Origin: Gordionus sp. m RMFG-2023
Lineage: Eukaryota; Nematomorpha; Gordioida; Chordodea; Parachordodidae
NCBI RefSeq assembly: GCF_954871325.1
Contig: NC_088777.1
Coordinates: 4,342,509 to 4,406,508, forward strand
Direction of reading: 5' to 3'
DNA: 64,000 nucleotides
The notes under the pieces are model-generated. The model saw only the letters and a list, made by a program, of their open reading frames with translations, was not told the origin of the DNA and ran no database searches. Both the position numbers and the translations under genes were made by a program. Below are positions 10,370-20,690 of this stretch, in pieces; the stretch's first letter is position 1; every line of letters begins with the position of its first letter.

Positions 10370-11630
10370 TTATTACCCATTGGCGTACGCAGCGGAGGGG
10401 GGGCAGGGGGACCAATCCCCCCCCACCCCCCCCAAAGCCAAAAAATGCAGATGCCGGATATATTTTTCGAAAATATTATTGTTTATATTTATTAATATTT
10501 ATTCGTATCTCATAAAAATATATATTTAATTACATTTATTATCAAATTTATCTACTTTATTTTATCAATTAATTTCGATTTCAAGTTTTCCGGCGTAATA
10601 TTTACTTATTATTTTCAAATTTTTAGTGGCGTAATATTTATCTACCATTTTCACATTTCTAGTCAAATAATAATTATTTCTGAAATTTCTTGTCCAACAG
10701 GGAAAAAGAAATAGCAACCTTGTCCAACGAGATAGAGTCTCTGCCATCAAACAGTAACAGCTTTTAGGGAGTTAGAAGAGCCAATTATTTGCTATTACTG
10801 AAATATCACATGGCCTGAAAGAAATATTTCCTCAGAAGCAAGAAAATTATTGGATTCAATGCTTATTCCAAATTTTATTTCTCATTAGAATGTATTATTT
10901 AATTATACAACTATTTTAAGTATTACTTTTTAAAAACATGACATTGATTAAGAAGATGAGAATAGCGGAGAGCATTTTAGAACTCAAGGAAATTAGGACT
11001 AATGTTGATGAATAATTTCATATTATATATTTTATTGTTGAGTCAAAGGCAGAGCTATACGTGTTTAATATTTGTCTCCCTCGACTTGTAGCAAGGCGAG
11101 CTCATCGTTAAAACATTAATATAGGATCAGTAGAAGATTATATCTTAAATACAGATACATTTATAACCCAAATAAATGAATTTTTAATTCATCATGCAGC
11201 ACTTACTAATCTGCAAATATTACTTCCACAAACGCCTTCCCAACCTTTTTCAGATGGTGATAGAAAAAAAAATATTTGTTAGATTTTTATTAGGAAGATG
11301 TTAAAGTATCTTATGATGCCTTATTAGCTGAATAACTATGGTTGATATAGTCCCAAAAAATGCTATGGATGCTCTGCATTATTTCAAACACATTTTAGAT
11401 TAAATTCCCAATGTTTTAAAAGGGTTTATAAACTCTTCCCATTAGTAAACTAATGAGAGAACATTCTCTTTTTTAAGAAGAATAACAACAGAGGCCTGCA
11501 GAAGTACCATTTGCAGGGCACGATTCCGATTTTTTTTAAAGATTTTTAAGGCCCGGCCTGGGTTTTATTTTAAAAATTTTCATGCCCGGTGTAACGTGAT
11601 ATTTTAACTTAAATTTAAATTAACTCCCTT

Positions 11631-11906
11631 TAGTAATACTGACATTTATGATTGACGTTATAATAAAATAACATTATAAAATTTAGTGTGATATTTTAAC
11701 TTAATTTAAATTAACTCCCTTTAGTAATACTGACATTTATGATTGACGTTATAATAATATTTTATTAAAATATCATTATATAATTTAGTAATACAGACAT
11801 TTATGACTGACATGTAATGTTAAAAGTTTTTATTATTTAGTAATACTGACATTTATGACTGACATGATATGTTAAAAGTTTCTATTATTTAGTAATACTG
11901 ACATTT
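11631..11906. repeat. Minisatellite, AGTAATACTGACATTTATGA units (left part)
   Basis: Units of roughly 50-75 bp each begin TTTAGTAATACTGACATTTA, followed by TGACTGAC or TGATTGAC and a TTAAAAGTTT block. The array continues at 14268-14600 after the LINE, so the LINE landed inside it. Confidence 0.85.
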
Positions 11907-14267
11907 GAATGTATAAATCAGCATCGACTAGTTGTAGGAGATCTCACTCTTAAAGATGCCAGGGTCACTAAAAGAAAGTTTGTCCCAAGGCTGAAGGTTT
12001 GGAAATTGAAGGAGGAGAATGCTAGACGTCAATTCAATATGGCATTGGCGATTAGGGAGGCGGAGGTGACACAAGCATCTGGGGTGAATGACAAGTGGAA
12101 AGCCATGAAGAAAGCTTGGGTAATGACAACTGAGGAGGTATGTGGATGGACAAAAGGGCCGCCTAGACATAAGGAGACTTGGTGGTGGAGCCCAGAGGTA
12201 GCGAAAGCCGTGGATGAGAAACGGAGGTGTTTCAAAGTATGGTATAATAGAAAAGAAAATAGTGATAATGATATTTACAAGATGGCTAAAAGAAATGCTA
12301 AGAAATTAATAGCGAAGGCTCAAGAAGAAAAAAGACACGAGTTTGCTAAAGAAATGAAATGCGCTGATGGAATTGGAAATATGGTTAGAATGGCAAAACA
12401 GATGTCAAAAAAGAGGCAGGATGTGATAGGTGTAAAGTGTTTGAAAAATATGGAAGGAGAAATGACGATTGATAGTAGTGGTATTAAGAACACCTGGAAG
12501 ATTTACATGAAAGGACTATTGAATGAAGATAATGAATGGAATAATAATATTAGTTGTGCAAAGGTAGAAGGTCCAGGGTGTAAATTTAGCAAGGACGAGA
12601 TAAGGAGAGCAGTGAAAAAGATGAAGAAAGGGAATGCATCGGGTTTAACGATGGTGGTATCAGAGATGTTTAAAGGTTCTGATGATTTAGGGATTGAATG
12701 GTTAATGAATTTAGCAAATCAGATTGTCACAGAAGGTACTATTCCCGAGGACTGGCGAAGAAGTATAATTATCCCAGTATACAAGGGGAAAGGTGATCCT
12801 TTAGATTGTGGGTCTTACAGAGCTATTAAACTCTTGGAACATGCAATGAAAGTATTTGGGAGTGTTAGAAAAGCGGATAAGGGAACAAATCAAAATTGAT
12901 GAAATGCAGTTTGGTTTTACATCGGGAAAAGGCACGACAGATGCAATTTTTGTGGTGAGACAAATTCAGGAGAAGTATCTTGCGAAGGAAAAGAAACTCT
13001 ATTATGCGTTTGTTGATTTGGAGAAAGCATTTGATAGGGTGCCGCGTGAGATTACAAGATGGGCCTTGAAAAAATCCGGTGTGGAGGAATGGTTAGTTAC
13101 CGCAGTGATGGCAATGTATGTTGGAGCACAAACAGCGTACGGACGGATTATGGTGATAGTGACAGCTTTGAGGTGAAGGTAGGACTTCATCAAGGATCCG
13201 TGCTGAGTCCATTATTATTTATCTTAGTAATGGATGTGGTGGCTAGAGAAATGCGTGAAGGACTTCCCTGGGAGATATTATATGCAGATGACCTTGTATT
13301 AATGGCAAACAGTGAGGGAGAATTGAGGGATAAAGTTAGTAAATGGAAGATGACTATGGAAGCAAAGGGCCTGAAAATGAATGCATCAAAAACAAAGGTG
13401 ATGATTGGTGGGGAAAATCTAAAGATAGAAGAATCAGGTAAGTGGCCTTGTGGTGTATGTGGGAAAGGAGTTGCTAGAAATTCTATCCAATGCACCAGAT
13501 GCCAGAAATGGGTACATAAAAGATGTAGTGGGAAAAAAGGCAGTTTGATGTTAGAAAGAATGATCTTTATTTGTAAAACATGCATGAAAGGGATACATAA
13601 TAATGATAACCTAAAAAATGGTGGTCTGGATATTGGCAATGGGTTAACCCTAGAAAAAGTGGATAAGTTTTGTTATTTAGGTGATATGCAAAACGCAGAT
13701 GGTGGTGTAGATTCTGCTGTTGTTGCAAGGATCAGACAAGCTTGGAAGAAGTTCAGAGAGATGTCGTCTATTCTTACAAATAAAAAAGTTTCTCTGAAGT
13801 TAAAGGGGAAAGTTTACGTAAGCTGCGTGAGGAGTTGTTTAGTTTATGGCGGTGAAACACGGGCAATGAAAGCAATTCACGAAGCCAAATTAAAAAGAAC
13901 AGAGATGAGGATGGTTAGATGGATGTGTGGGGTATCTCTGAGAGAGAGAAAAACTAGCAAGGAATTGCGAGCAAGATTAGGTATAGAAATGATTGGTATG
14001 GTAATGCGACGAAATAGACTAAGATGGTTTGGGCATGTGGAACGGACAAGAGATGACTGGGTAAAGAGATGCACAATGATGGAAGTAGGAGGATCAAGAC
14101 CTAGAGGAAGACCCAAGATGACGTGGACAAATGTGATAGCGGCGGATATGAGAAGCTTGAATCTTACAAGTATTGATGCTCAGGACCGTCAAAAATGGAA
14201 AAGAAAAATCAGAGGGAAAACTGGCCTACCCGGGTAAACCTGGAAATCGCCATAAAACGGAGAAGAA
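11907..14267 (+). mobile_element. Non-LTR retrotransposon (LINE), 5'-truncated, with zinc finger
   Basis: The copy begins in the last part of the endonuclease (HRLVVGDLTLKDARV), so most of that domain is missing. Reverse transcriptase follows: YKGKGDPLDCGSYRAI near 12780-12830, VDLEKAFDRVPRE near 13010-13050, GLHQGSVLSPLLF near 13180-13220 and the catalytic YADD at 13281-13292. A cysteine/histidine finger of PHD-like spacing lies at about 13447-13585 (CGVCGKG, IQCTRCQKWVHKRC, ICKTC). The C-terminus contains GRPKMTW and stops at 14235-14237. Two frame changes, near 12860 and 13140, split it into three reading frames. A 16-bp direct repeat AGTAATACTGACATTT flanks it (11891-11906, 14268-14283), consistent with a target duplication, although the host array also contains that unit. 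Confidence 0.88.
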
Positions 14268-14600
14268 AGTAATACTGACATTTATGACTGACAAGATATG
14301 TTAAAAGTTTCTATTATTTAGTAATACTGACATTTATGACTGACATGATATGTTAAAAGTTTCTATTATTTAGTAATACTGACATTTATGATTATTTAGT
14401 AATACTGACATTTATGACTGACACATAATGTTAAAAATTTCTATTATTTAATGATATTGACATTAATGACTGACATGTAATGCTAAAAAGATTCTATTAT
14501 TTAGTAATACTGACATTTATGACTTAATATTGCAATATTAACACTTATGACTGACAGGTGATGCTTAAATTTATATGTTTAGCATATTAACTCTAATGAG
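14268..14600. repeat. Minisatellite, continuation after the LINE
   Basis: Six or so further units of AGTAATACTGACATTTATGA, becoming more degenerate to the right. It is the same array as 11631-11906. Confidence 0.85.
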
Positions 14601-15534
14601 TGATAAATAATTAAAATTTTCTAATATTAAAATTTATGAGATAGATAATATTTTAATTTCTGATATACCTATAAATAATTTAACTTCGAAAACGTCATAG
14701 CTTAATTTTTAAAAAGTTGATTGAAATTTATATACACATGGTAGGTTAATTTATTTATATTTAAACATAAATTACATATCATTGATCAAATGATTCAATA
14801 TCATACTTTTTATAAAAATATCTATTAATAAAAAATATAAAAATCTATATAATATAAATTAGCAATTGAATAGGACTTAACTCATCAAAAAGATAGATGG
14901 CTAACTATTGTTTTTTTATAAAAAAACTATTAATAAAAAATATAATGCAAAAAATATATTGTATAAATTCGCAATTGAATAACATTTAAGAAAAAGATGT
15001 AGTATTAAAAAAAATATATAATGCAATAAATATAATTTAAATTTGCAATTCAATAGATTTCAACTTATAAAAAGGATGTCAAACTATTGTACTATAAAAA
15101 TAACTATTAATAAAAATATAGAGTACAATGACATTTAACAAAAAGATACTTACCAATTATCATCTTTCAACTAAATTGGAATTAATATAAAAAAATATAA
15201 AATGCAATAAATATAATTTAAATTTGCAATTGAATAGAATTAAACTTATAAAAAGGATGTCAAACTATTACACTTTTTATAAAATATACTATTAATAAAA
15301 ATATGAGTACAATATAATTTAACAAAAAGATACTTAACGATTATCATCTTTCAACTAAATTGCAATAAATATAATGGAATAAAAATATTAGAACAGATAA
15401 TCACATTGATATAATTCTAACAAAATGATTGTTATTTACATTGCATAAATAAATATTTTTATATTATTAAAAAATTTCATGGGCGAATAATAAGCCGATT
15501 TATATTGGGTATAGATTAATATATTTGTCTGTAA
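14601..15534. repeat. Degenerate AT-rich tandem repeats
   Basis: Between about 14780 and 15370 a unit of 100-190 bp recurs four or five times. Shared blocks are GCAATTGAATAG or similar, AAAAAGATG plus a TCAAACTATT-like block, and CTATTAATAAAAAATATA. The remainder of the stretch shows nothing else. Confidence 0.55.
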
Positions 15535-16178
15535 CAATGTGGCCATAGATAATATTTCTACCTCTGTTGCTCAGACACCGTTTCCCATAACATTTCTGTT
15601 AACTAGGTATTCCTCTACAGGATATCCTATAAATTTTCCCATTTCCAATTTGAAATCTTCGCTCCTCATAAAAAGAATGCATTTCTCCCTAAGGTAATTA
15701 TAATTTTCCTGGCTATTTGATATCTCTTGACTTATACACCTATAAATAGGTAAATAATTTAAATATTATATATAGATTCTAACCTAAAAAAACAGTTCCC
15801 ATCACCCACAATATGATCGGTTGTGAAAATCTCTTTTAATATACCACATTTTATCTTTGGATAACGTCCAATTACTTTGAAATTGAACCGTTTAGAGTGA
15901 TATACCTTCGAGTTCAATAAAAATTTATTACGTATAATAATTTTATACAAATAATGATATATATATATCATACCTCACAGGGCAGTAAAACTTTCCTGCC
16001 ATACATCATCTCATATGGCGTAAATTTTGAGGATTCATGCCTTGATGTATTGTAGGCAAATACAATACCAGGTAGAACTCCAGGCCAATCTTTCTGATTG
16101 CCTTTTGTACACTTCAAAAGGGAATTTTGAAGAGTACGATTGGCTCGCTCTACCATGCCATTAGCCTGAGGATGGTAA
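15535..16178 (-). mobile_element. Second Ty3/Gypsy-like fossil: integrase fragment plus OTU-like domain
   Basis: Minus strand, in order: the end of an integrase core (HPQANGMVERANRTL, WPGVLPGIVFAYNTSRH and FTPYEMMYG, about 16178-15968), then an OTU-like region with GDGNCFFR near 15800 and a distal block containing YNYLREK, MGKFIGYPVEEYL and ATEVEILSMA (about 15720-15535). The sequence is clearly different from the copies at 1-3700, so this is another member of the same kind of element. It is broken and cut off at 16178 by the 143-bp repeat array. Age: old, judged from its fragmentation. Confidence 0.72.
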
Positions 16179-16183
16179 GATTA

Positions 16184-17095
16184 TGTTAAAGTACATTTTA
16201 AAAGTGTTACAAGCTTTTTGGGTGATATCAGGCTAAATTTAAGCAATATTTTAAAACAATATTCTATTAATTGAAAGAGAATTTTAAATTGAGTACTGTA
16301 TCCTAGCTTATAAGAGCAATATTTACCTGATTATATTAAAGTACATTTTAAAAGTGTTGCAAGCTTTTTGGGTGATATCAGGCTAAATTTAAGCAATATT
16401 TTAAAACAATATTCTATTAATTGAAAGAGAATTTTAAATTGAGTACTGTATCCTAGCTTATAAGCAATATTTAGGTTAATGATGCTTACTACCAAGTGAA
16501 TGTATGGAAATATTTTAAATACCAATCTAATTTGCTAAATACCGACCAAAATTTATTAAAATGTAATAAGACCCTTATTATTTAATATATTAATACGGAA
16601 TCACGTGGTCGAGTCCGGCCTTCTATATATCATCCCCCCAAAGATGGAACCACCAAGTTAGAATAAGAAAAAAAACATGATCATTCCCTGGATTCGAACC
16701 CGGGAGCATAGGATAAGTAAGCCAAGCTCTTGCCTACTAGGCCATAGAGGTTTTCCAAAAATCACGATTTTTCAAATATATATATAAATATATTTGGTAG
16801 TGCCTATCCAAATGAAAAATGAACAAAATTCAAATTTGATAGATGGTACCTTAAGGTACCAAGCATCATTAACCTAATATTTACCTGATTATGTTAAAGG
16901 ACATTTTATAAGTGTTGCAAGCTTTTTGGGTGATATCAGGCTAAATTTAAGCAATATTTTAAAACAATATTCTATTAATTGAAAGAGAATTTTAAATTGA
17001 GGACTGTATCCTAGCTTATAAGAGCAATATTTACCTGATTATGTTAAAGTACATTTTAAAAGTGTTGCAAGCTTTTTGGGTGATATCAGGCTAAA
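16184..17095. repeat. 143-bp tandem array, four copies, interrupted
   Basis: Units start near 16184, 16327, 16888 and 17037 (the last partial). Each reads GATTATGTTAAAGTACATTT with minor changes, then GTGTTGCAAGCTTTTTGGGT, GATATCAGGCTAAATTTAAG and AGCAATATTTACC. The second unit is split by the tRNA-like TIR element at 16473-16875. Divergence between units is low, so the array is fairly young. Confidence 0.88.
16473..16875 (-). mobile_element. TIR element carrying tRNA-like RNA polymerase III promoter boxes
   Basis: The 403-bp element starts AGGTTAATGATGCTTACTAC and ends GGTACCAAGCATCATTAACC plus T, forming terminal inverted repeats of about 20 bp. The flanks are a perfect 7-bp duplication AATATTT (16466-16472, 16876-16882), and the insertion interrupts a 143-bp repeat unit, which confirms both ends. 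On the minus strand it holds an A-box-like TGGCCTAGTAGG and an exact B-box GGTTCGAATCC at tRNA-like spacing (about 16745-16690). SINE-like promoter and transposon-like ends are thus combined. A relative is at 18484-18973. There is no coding capacity. The tRNA-like part is too degenerate around the boxes to be a working tRNA gene. Confidence 0.8.
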
Positions 17096-18483
17096 TGGTT
17101 TTGCATTTTAGGTAATTATAAATATCATTGATAACATCGTTATTCACTATTTAATATTTTTATATTAAAATAATAAAATATTTTACTTTTTACGTGAACA
17201 AGTTACTTTTTAAAAAGGATGTTTAATTTCACCAAGTAGATAAAAAAAATTTAAATTCGATTCAAAATTTAAATTCGAAAATCAAATTTACAAGAATTTC
17301 AGCAATATTAAAAAAAACTGCATGATCATATAACTCTCCCTATCAATTTACATTGTAATTAATATCTTTGTTACTAATTAACTCCCTCCTTAACACTATT
17401 TATCAAAGGGGGAGTTAATCTATCATAGTTATTACTTAACTCAGAGGTATGTGATAAGGGGAGTTAATTAATCACGCTACACTGGCCCGGCTTTTTTTAA
17501 GAAATTAATTTTTTAGGCCCGACTCGGCTTTTTTTTAAAAAATTTCAGGCCTGGCCCGGCTTTTTTTTAAATAAAATTTTCATACCCAGCCAAGATTTTT
17601 TTAAAATAAATTATATTTATTTTTGATTTTTATAGCTAATAATAACGATTTCAAATATAGGCTGTTTTAAAAAATACAGCCCGGATTGGGTGTTTTTTAA
17701 AAATAATTCAGGCCCGACTTGGGTGTTTTTTTTTAAAAAATTTAGGGCCCTGCCCGAGTATATTAAAAAAAATTTAAATACTGTCCGGCTCGGGGGCCAG
17801 GCCTGCAGGTCTCTGAAAAACATACCAAGAAGTACAACATCTGAAAGTAGATTTAAAGGTTTGGATCTTTTGAATATTCATAGGCATTTGACAACAAGCA
17901 AGAATGAGATAATTGAAAAATTAGCTCTATCACAACGAAGATTGGATTTTACATTGTAAATATATAACATACAAAATGCAATTATTCCTAAGAAACTTTT
18001 TGTGTAAAGGCTCAAAAAATTTAAATTTATATTTTGGGTCATTTAAGTGATTCTTTACATATAATTTTTTTTATAATTCACATTAATTTAAAATTGTGTA
18101 TTAGAAATAGTTATTAGTCCTGATAAATTTATGCTTGATATTTTTAAAAAACAATAATATTTCTTGAAAAATTTTATTATCCCCCCCCCCCCAGACCGAA
18201 TTCCTGCGTACCACGCCTGTTATCACCCTTAGTTTTCAACAACTTAATTTATCATTAAATTATGAAAATATTTAAGTACACCTATTTTCCAATTAGATAA
18301 AAATAAAAATAGTTTAGAATTAAGTGGAGTGCATTATATATTTTAAATTTATGAATTAAATACTCATCTTCCATTCTAGACCTATTTACTGCTATATTCA
18401 TTGATAGAAATCTGTGTTCTTGGGTCACCTATAGACAGCTCAGCCAATATCCAAACATTTCTAGAAAAGAACAATTATAATCT

Positions 18484-18973
18484 ACGTTAATGATTTGGTA
18501 TTTTGTTTTTTTCCATTTGGATAGGCACTGCCAAATTTATTTATAATATATATTTAAAAAATCGTGGAAAGGTCTGTGGCCTAGTCGATGAGAGGGTCGC
18601 TTGTCAATCAGATATTTTGAGTTTATCCCAACAAGGATCCTTTTTTCTGAAGCCAACTTGGTAATTCAATCCTTGGTGGAGGGGGATGATATATAGGAAA
18701 TCGGATTCATGTAATTCCTATAATATTTATATCAGAGACCTGCAGGGCACTATTTCCACGGTCTGCCCCGAGTATTATTTTAAAAGAATTTCAGGCCCGA
18801 TGGTATATTTTGAAAAAAAAAAAATATGGCGTTGTACCTAAGCTGGGGCTGCAGTCTGATATATATTAAATTATAAATACTTATTACATTTTAATAAAAT
18901 TTGGTTGGTATTTAGCAAATTAAGTTATTATTTACAAACATTATGTTGACTTTGCAGTATCTATCATTAACCT
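18484..18973 (+). mobile_element. Second copy of the tRNA-like TIR element
   Basis: It aligns along its length with the minus strand of 16473-16875: GTTAATGATTTGGTA at the start, TTTGGATAGGCACTGCCAAA, the A-box region TGGCCTAGTCG near 18570, TGGTGGAGGGGGATGATATA (near 18680), TTGGTTGGTATTTAGCAAAT and the end CATTAACCT. The B-box is more degraded here. A 126-bp MITE (18733-18858) is inserted in it. Confidence 0.75.
18733..18858. mobile_element. Short MITE of the CTGCAG/GATCTGCA family
   Basis: Ends CAGAGACCTGCAGGGC and GGGGCTGCAGTCTG are inverted. Flanks ATTTATAT (18725-18732) and ATATATAT (18859-18866) agree at 7 of 8, although the region is low complexity. The interior shows the family's mix of GCCC blocks with long A and T runs. 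It lies within the second tRNA-like TIR element. Confidence 0.65.
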
Positions 18974-19460
18974 AGAATCTAACATTCATGAAAAATATCC
19001 AACATACTCATGTGATTAAGAACTTCTTAAACATTCTCAAAATTCTTTCCTGCTTCAGATTAACAACAGGGACAATATTATTTCGAGAAATTCTCTAAAA
19101 TTACGAATTTTAATCACATATATATTGGAAGATATTTTAAGTCTAAAGTTTTGAAAGAAAACATGGCTATAAATTACTCTTCCCACAAGTGGGAGACTTG
19201 AGTAACGCTTTCTTTTACCCTTATCAATCATCCTCCTTTAGTAACCATAAACTTATTTCCAAATGAATCAAACCAGCCGAATATTTTTTATTTCATTTTG
19301 CATCATCATCTGGCTGATCAACAAACGTTACAGAGGGAACAAATTATCCAATAAAAACTGGTATTCATTTATCATATTACACTCCGTTGAACTTTTGCAC
19401 GATGATACAGAGCAGGCCGCAAAACTTCTTTCATTGTTTTGGACAAGTCCGGCTCTAGAT
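18974..19460. other. Intergenic DNA, nothing assignable
   Basis: The base composition around 19230-19450 is slightly less AT-rich and holds a 66-codon open frame without recognisable similarity. Most likely it is old transposon debris. Confidence 0.4.
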
Positions 19461-19683
19461 TAGTGTTGTTAAAAGGCTCGTTTTGAGCCGATTTTTTAAA
19501 ATGGCTAACTCTATTTTTTAGGCAGAAAAATATTACCTAAGCCTCAAGATTTCGATAATATATGCCTAGACCTTTGTTCCTTCTATGAGCTAAATCTTTA
19601 GACTTGCGTAATATTTTTCTGGCTGAAATATTGAGTTAGCCGTTTTTAAAAATCGGCTCAAAATAAGCCGTTTAACAACACTA
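19461..19683. mobile_element. hAT-type MITE (TAGTGTTGTTAAA family)
   Basis: The 223-bp element has long imperfect terminal inverted repeats: TAGTGTTGTTAAA then GGCTCGTTTTGAGCCG at the left, and CGGCTCAAAATAAGCCG then TTTAACAACACTA at the right. Flanks CTCTAGAT (19453-19460) and CTCTGGAT (19684-19691) form an 8-bp target duplication with one mismatch. Relatives are at 46985-47200, 36985-37169 and 31238-35624. Confidence 0.88.
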
Positions 19684-19691
19684 CTCTGGAT

Positions 19692-20439
19692 GACTAGAAG
19701 AGGCATACACAAGCACAACTATTATCATTTCCACCGAATTTAGTTATACATAGCAATCAAGTTAGGGGGAAAAATATCTCAACCCCATATATGTCAAAGT
19801 TATAGAGCGTAAGTGACTGAAAAAAACATTGCGCCCTCTTTACTGTATTTTTAATGTACATAAGGAATGAAAAAATTAGAAACATAATCTGAATTTCATT
19901 ATTTTACGCTTATCCTTCATATTTAGAACAGGAGGATACTTCAATCATCGATAATACTAGCCTGAGGGACATACTTTAATTCCATAGGATATTAGAAACA
20001 CATGGATTGGAATTATGTGTATATATATTTTTGTCCCTTCTAATAATAACATCCAATCAGTAATGCCGGGAAAAGTAAATAACAAAAATATTCACAATCA
20101 TCCGAAAGCAATTATTACCAATCTTGGCATCATCAAACTGTCCAGTTTAAAAAAAGCTAAATCTCTACAAATAAAAACAATTTCGATGGCATTTTTGATC
20201 AATCAACAAATAAGCTTAGAAATTTAGTTATAATTTTAAATTTTTTAAAGATTCTCGGCCGTCCAGGTTTAGTTGTCTCCTTTTGCCTTCTAATCTAACC
20301 GATTACCCAGGGTACAAGCACTGTCTATCTGTATCGGCCTTCTTTTCATCTAATCTTGCTTTCCTCCAACCGTCTTCCCCTACAACCATCAAGAGCTTAC
20401 CTGGGATAAAAATTGTTCACCATCTCATATCAGATTAAC
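19692..20439. other. Intergenic DNA, nothing assignable
   Basis: No convincing gene. The less AT-rich part near 20260-20440 adjoins the piggyBac relic and may be its degraded upstream part. Confidence 0.4.
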
Positions 20440-20690
20440 ATCCCATGCAAAAAAATTCAAAAATATTGAAATCGTGGACGAATCAATGATCCCTTTTAAA
20501 GGTAAATCATCTATTAAAAAAAGAAAGTGTCCTTGGAGATTAAGAGATTTGTCGCCTCACATTTACCTGTAAGATAAGTACAGAGGATAAGATGTGCTCA
20601 TTGTTCAACAGTTGATGAACATCGCTCAGATTGTGCTAAGTTTGTGACGTGGCATTATGTCTCTCCAAAAACTAAACTGTTCTAAACTAT
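20440..20690 (+). pseudogene. piggyBac transposase relic
   Basis: The plus strand encodes IVDESMIPFKGKSSIKK around 20470-20520, close to the piggyBac transposase consensus surrounding a catalytic Asp (DESM-I-P-FKGRSS). About 90 bp later a different frame shows RCAHCS and CAKF, resembling the Cys-rich C-terminal region of piggyBac proteins. The central and N-terminal parts are missing and frames are disrupted, so this is a fragment. No TTAA-flanked inverted repeats were identified. Confidence 0.6.

Larger units (their letters stand above)
11589..17481. mobile_element. Third-level TIR element inside the MITE
   Basis: Left end GTGTAACGTGAT with TTAACTCCC shortly after, and right end GGGAGTTAATTAATCACG followed by CTACA, are inverted repeats. 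The flanks CATGCCCG and CTGGCCCG agree at 6 of 8. The boundaries are good to one or two bases. No transposase of its own is seen. The interior holds minisatellite, a LINE, degenerate repeats, a Gypsy/OTU fossil and a 143-bp array. The stretch 17096-17481 is non-coding AT-rich DNA with a second inverted pair around TTAACTCCC near 17380-17420. Confidence 0.55.
11489..17815. mobile_element. hAT-type MITE of the CTGCAG/GATCTGCA family, itself split
   Basis: The left end CAGAGGCCTGCAG (11489) and the right end CTGCAGGTCTCTG (17803-17815) are inverted. Flanking 8-mers AATAACAA and AAAAACAT agree at 6 of 8 positions. Its own sequence is only about 430 bp (11489-11588 and 17482-17815) and consists of repeats of the form GGCCCGGC followed by T and A runs. 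Everything between is a further insertion. It separates the two parts of the outer hAT transposase. Relatives lie at 18733-18858, 39814-40036, 49757-50384 and near 60100-60215. Confidence 0.68.
10378..18219 (+). mobile_element. Outer hAT transposon, split by nested insertions
   Basis: The termini CATTGGCGTACGCAG (10378) and CTGCGTACCACGCCTG (to 18219) are inverted repeats, each next to a long G or C run. The flanks TTATTACC (10370-10377) and TTATCACC (18220-18227) are an 8-bp target duplication with one mismatch. Plus-strand coding remnants are of the zinc-finger-MYM-associated hAT type: CLPRLVARRAHR and a following VEDYILNTDTF block (about 11070-11180), the dimerisation region NERTFSFLRRI ending at 11488, and its continuation from 17816 (RSTTSESRFKGLDLLNIHR) to a stop at 17957. 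The 6.3 kb between the last two is a later insertion. Stops and a shortened N-terminal half make it dead. Confidence 0.82.

Noticed and set aside
16690-16750. A tRNA gene on the minus strand
   Set aside because: A and B boxes are present, but acceptor and anticodon stems do not pair well and the unit lies inside a repeated TIR element; it is tRNA-derived, not a tRNA gene.
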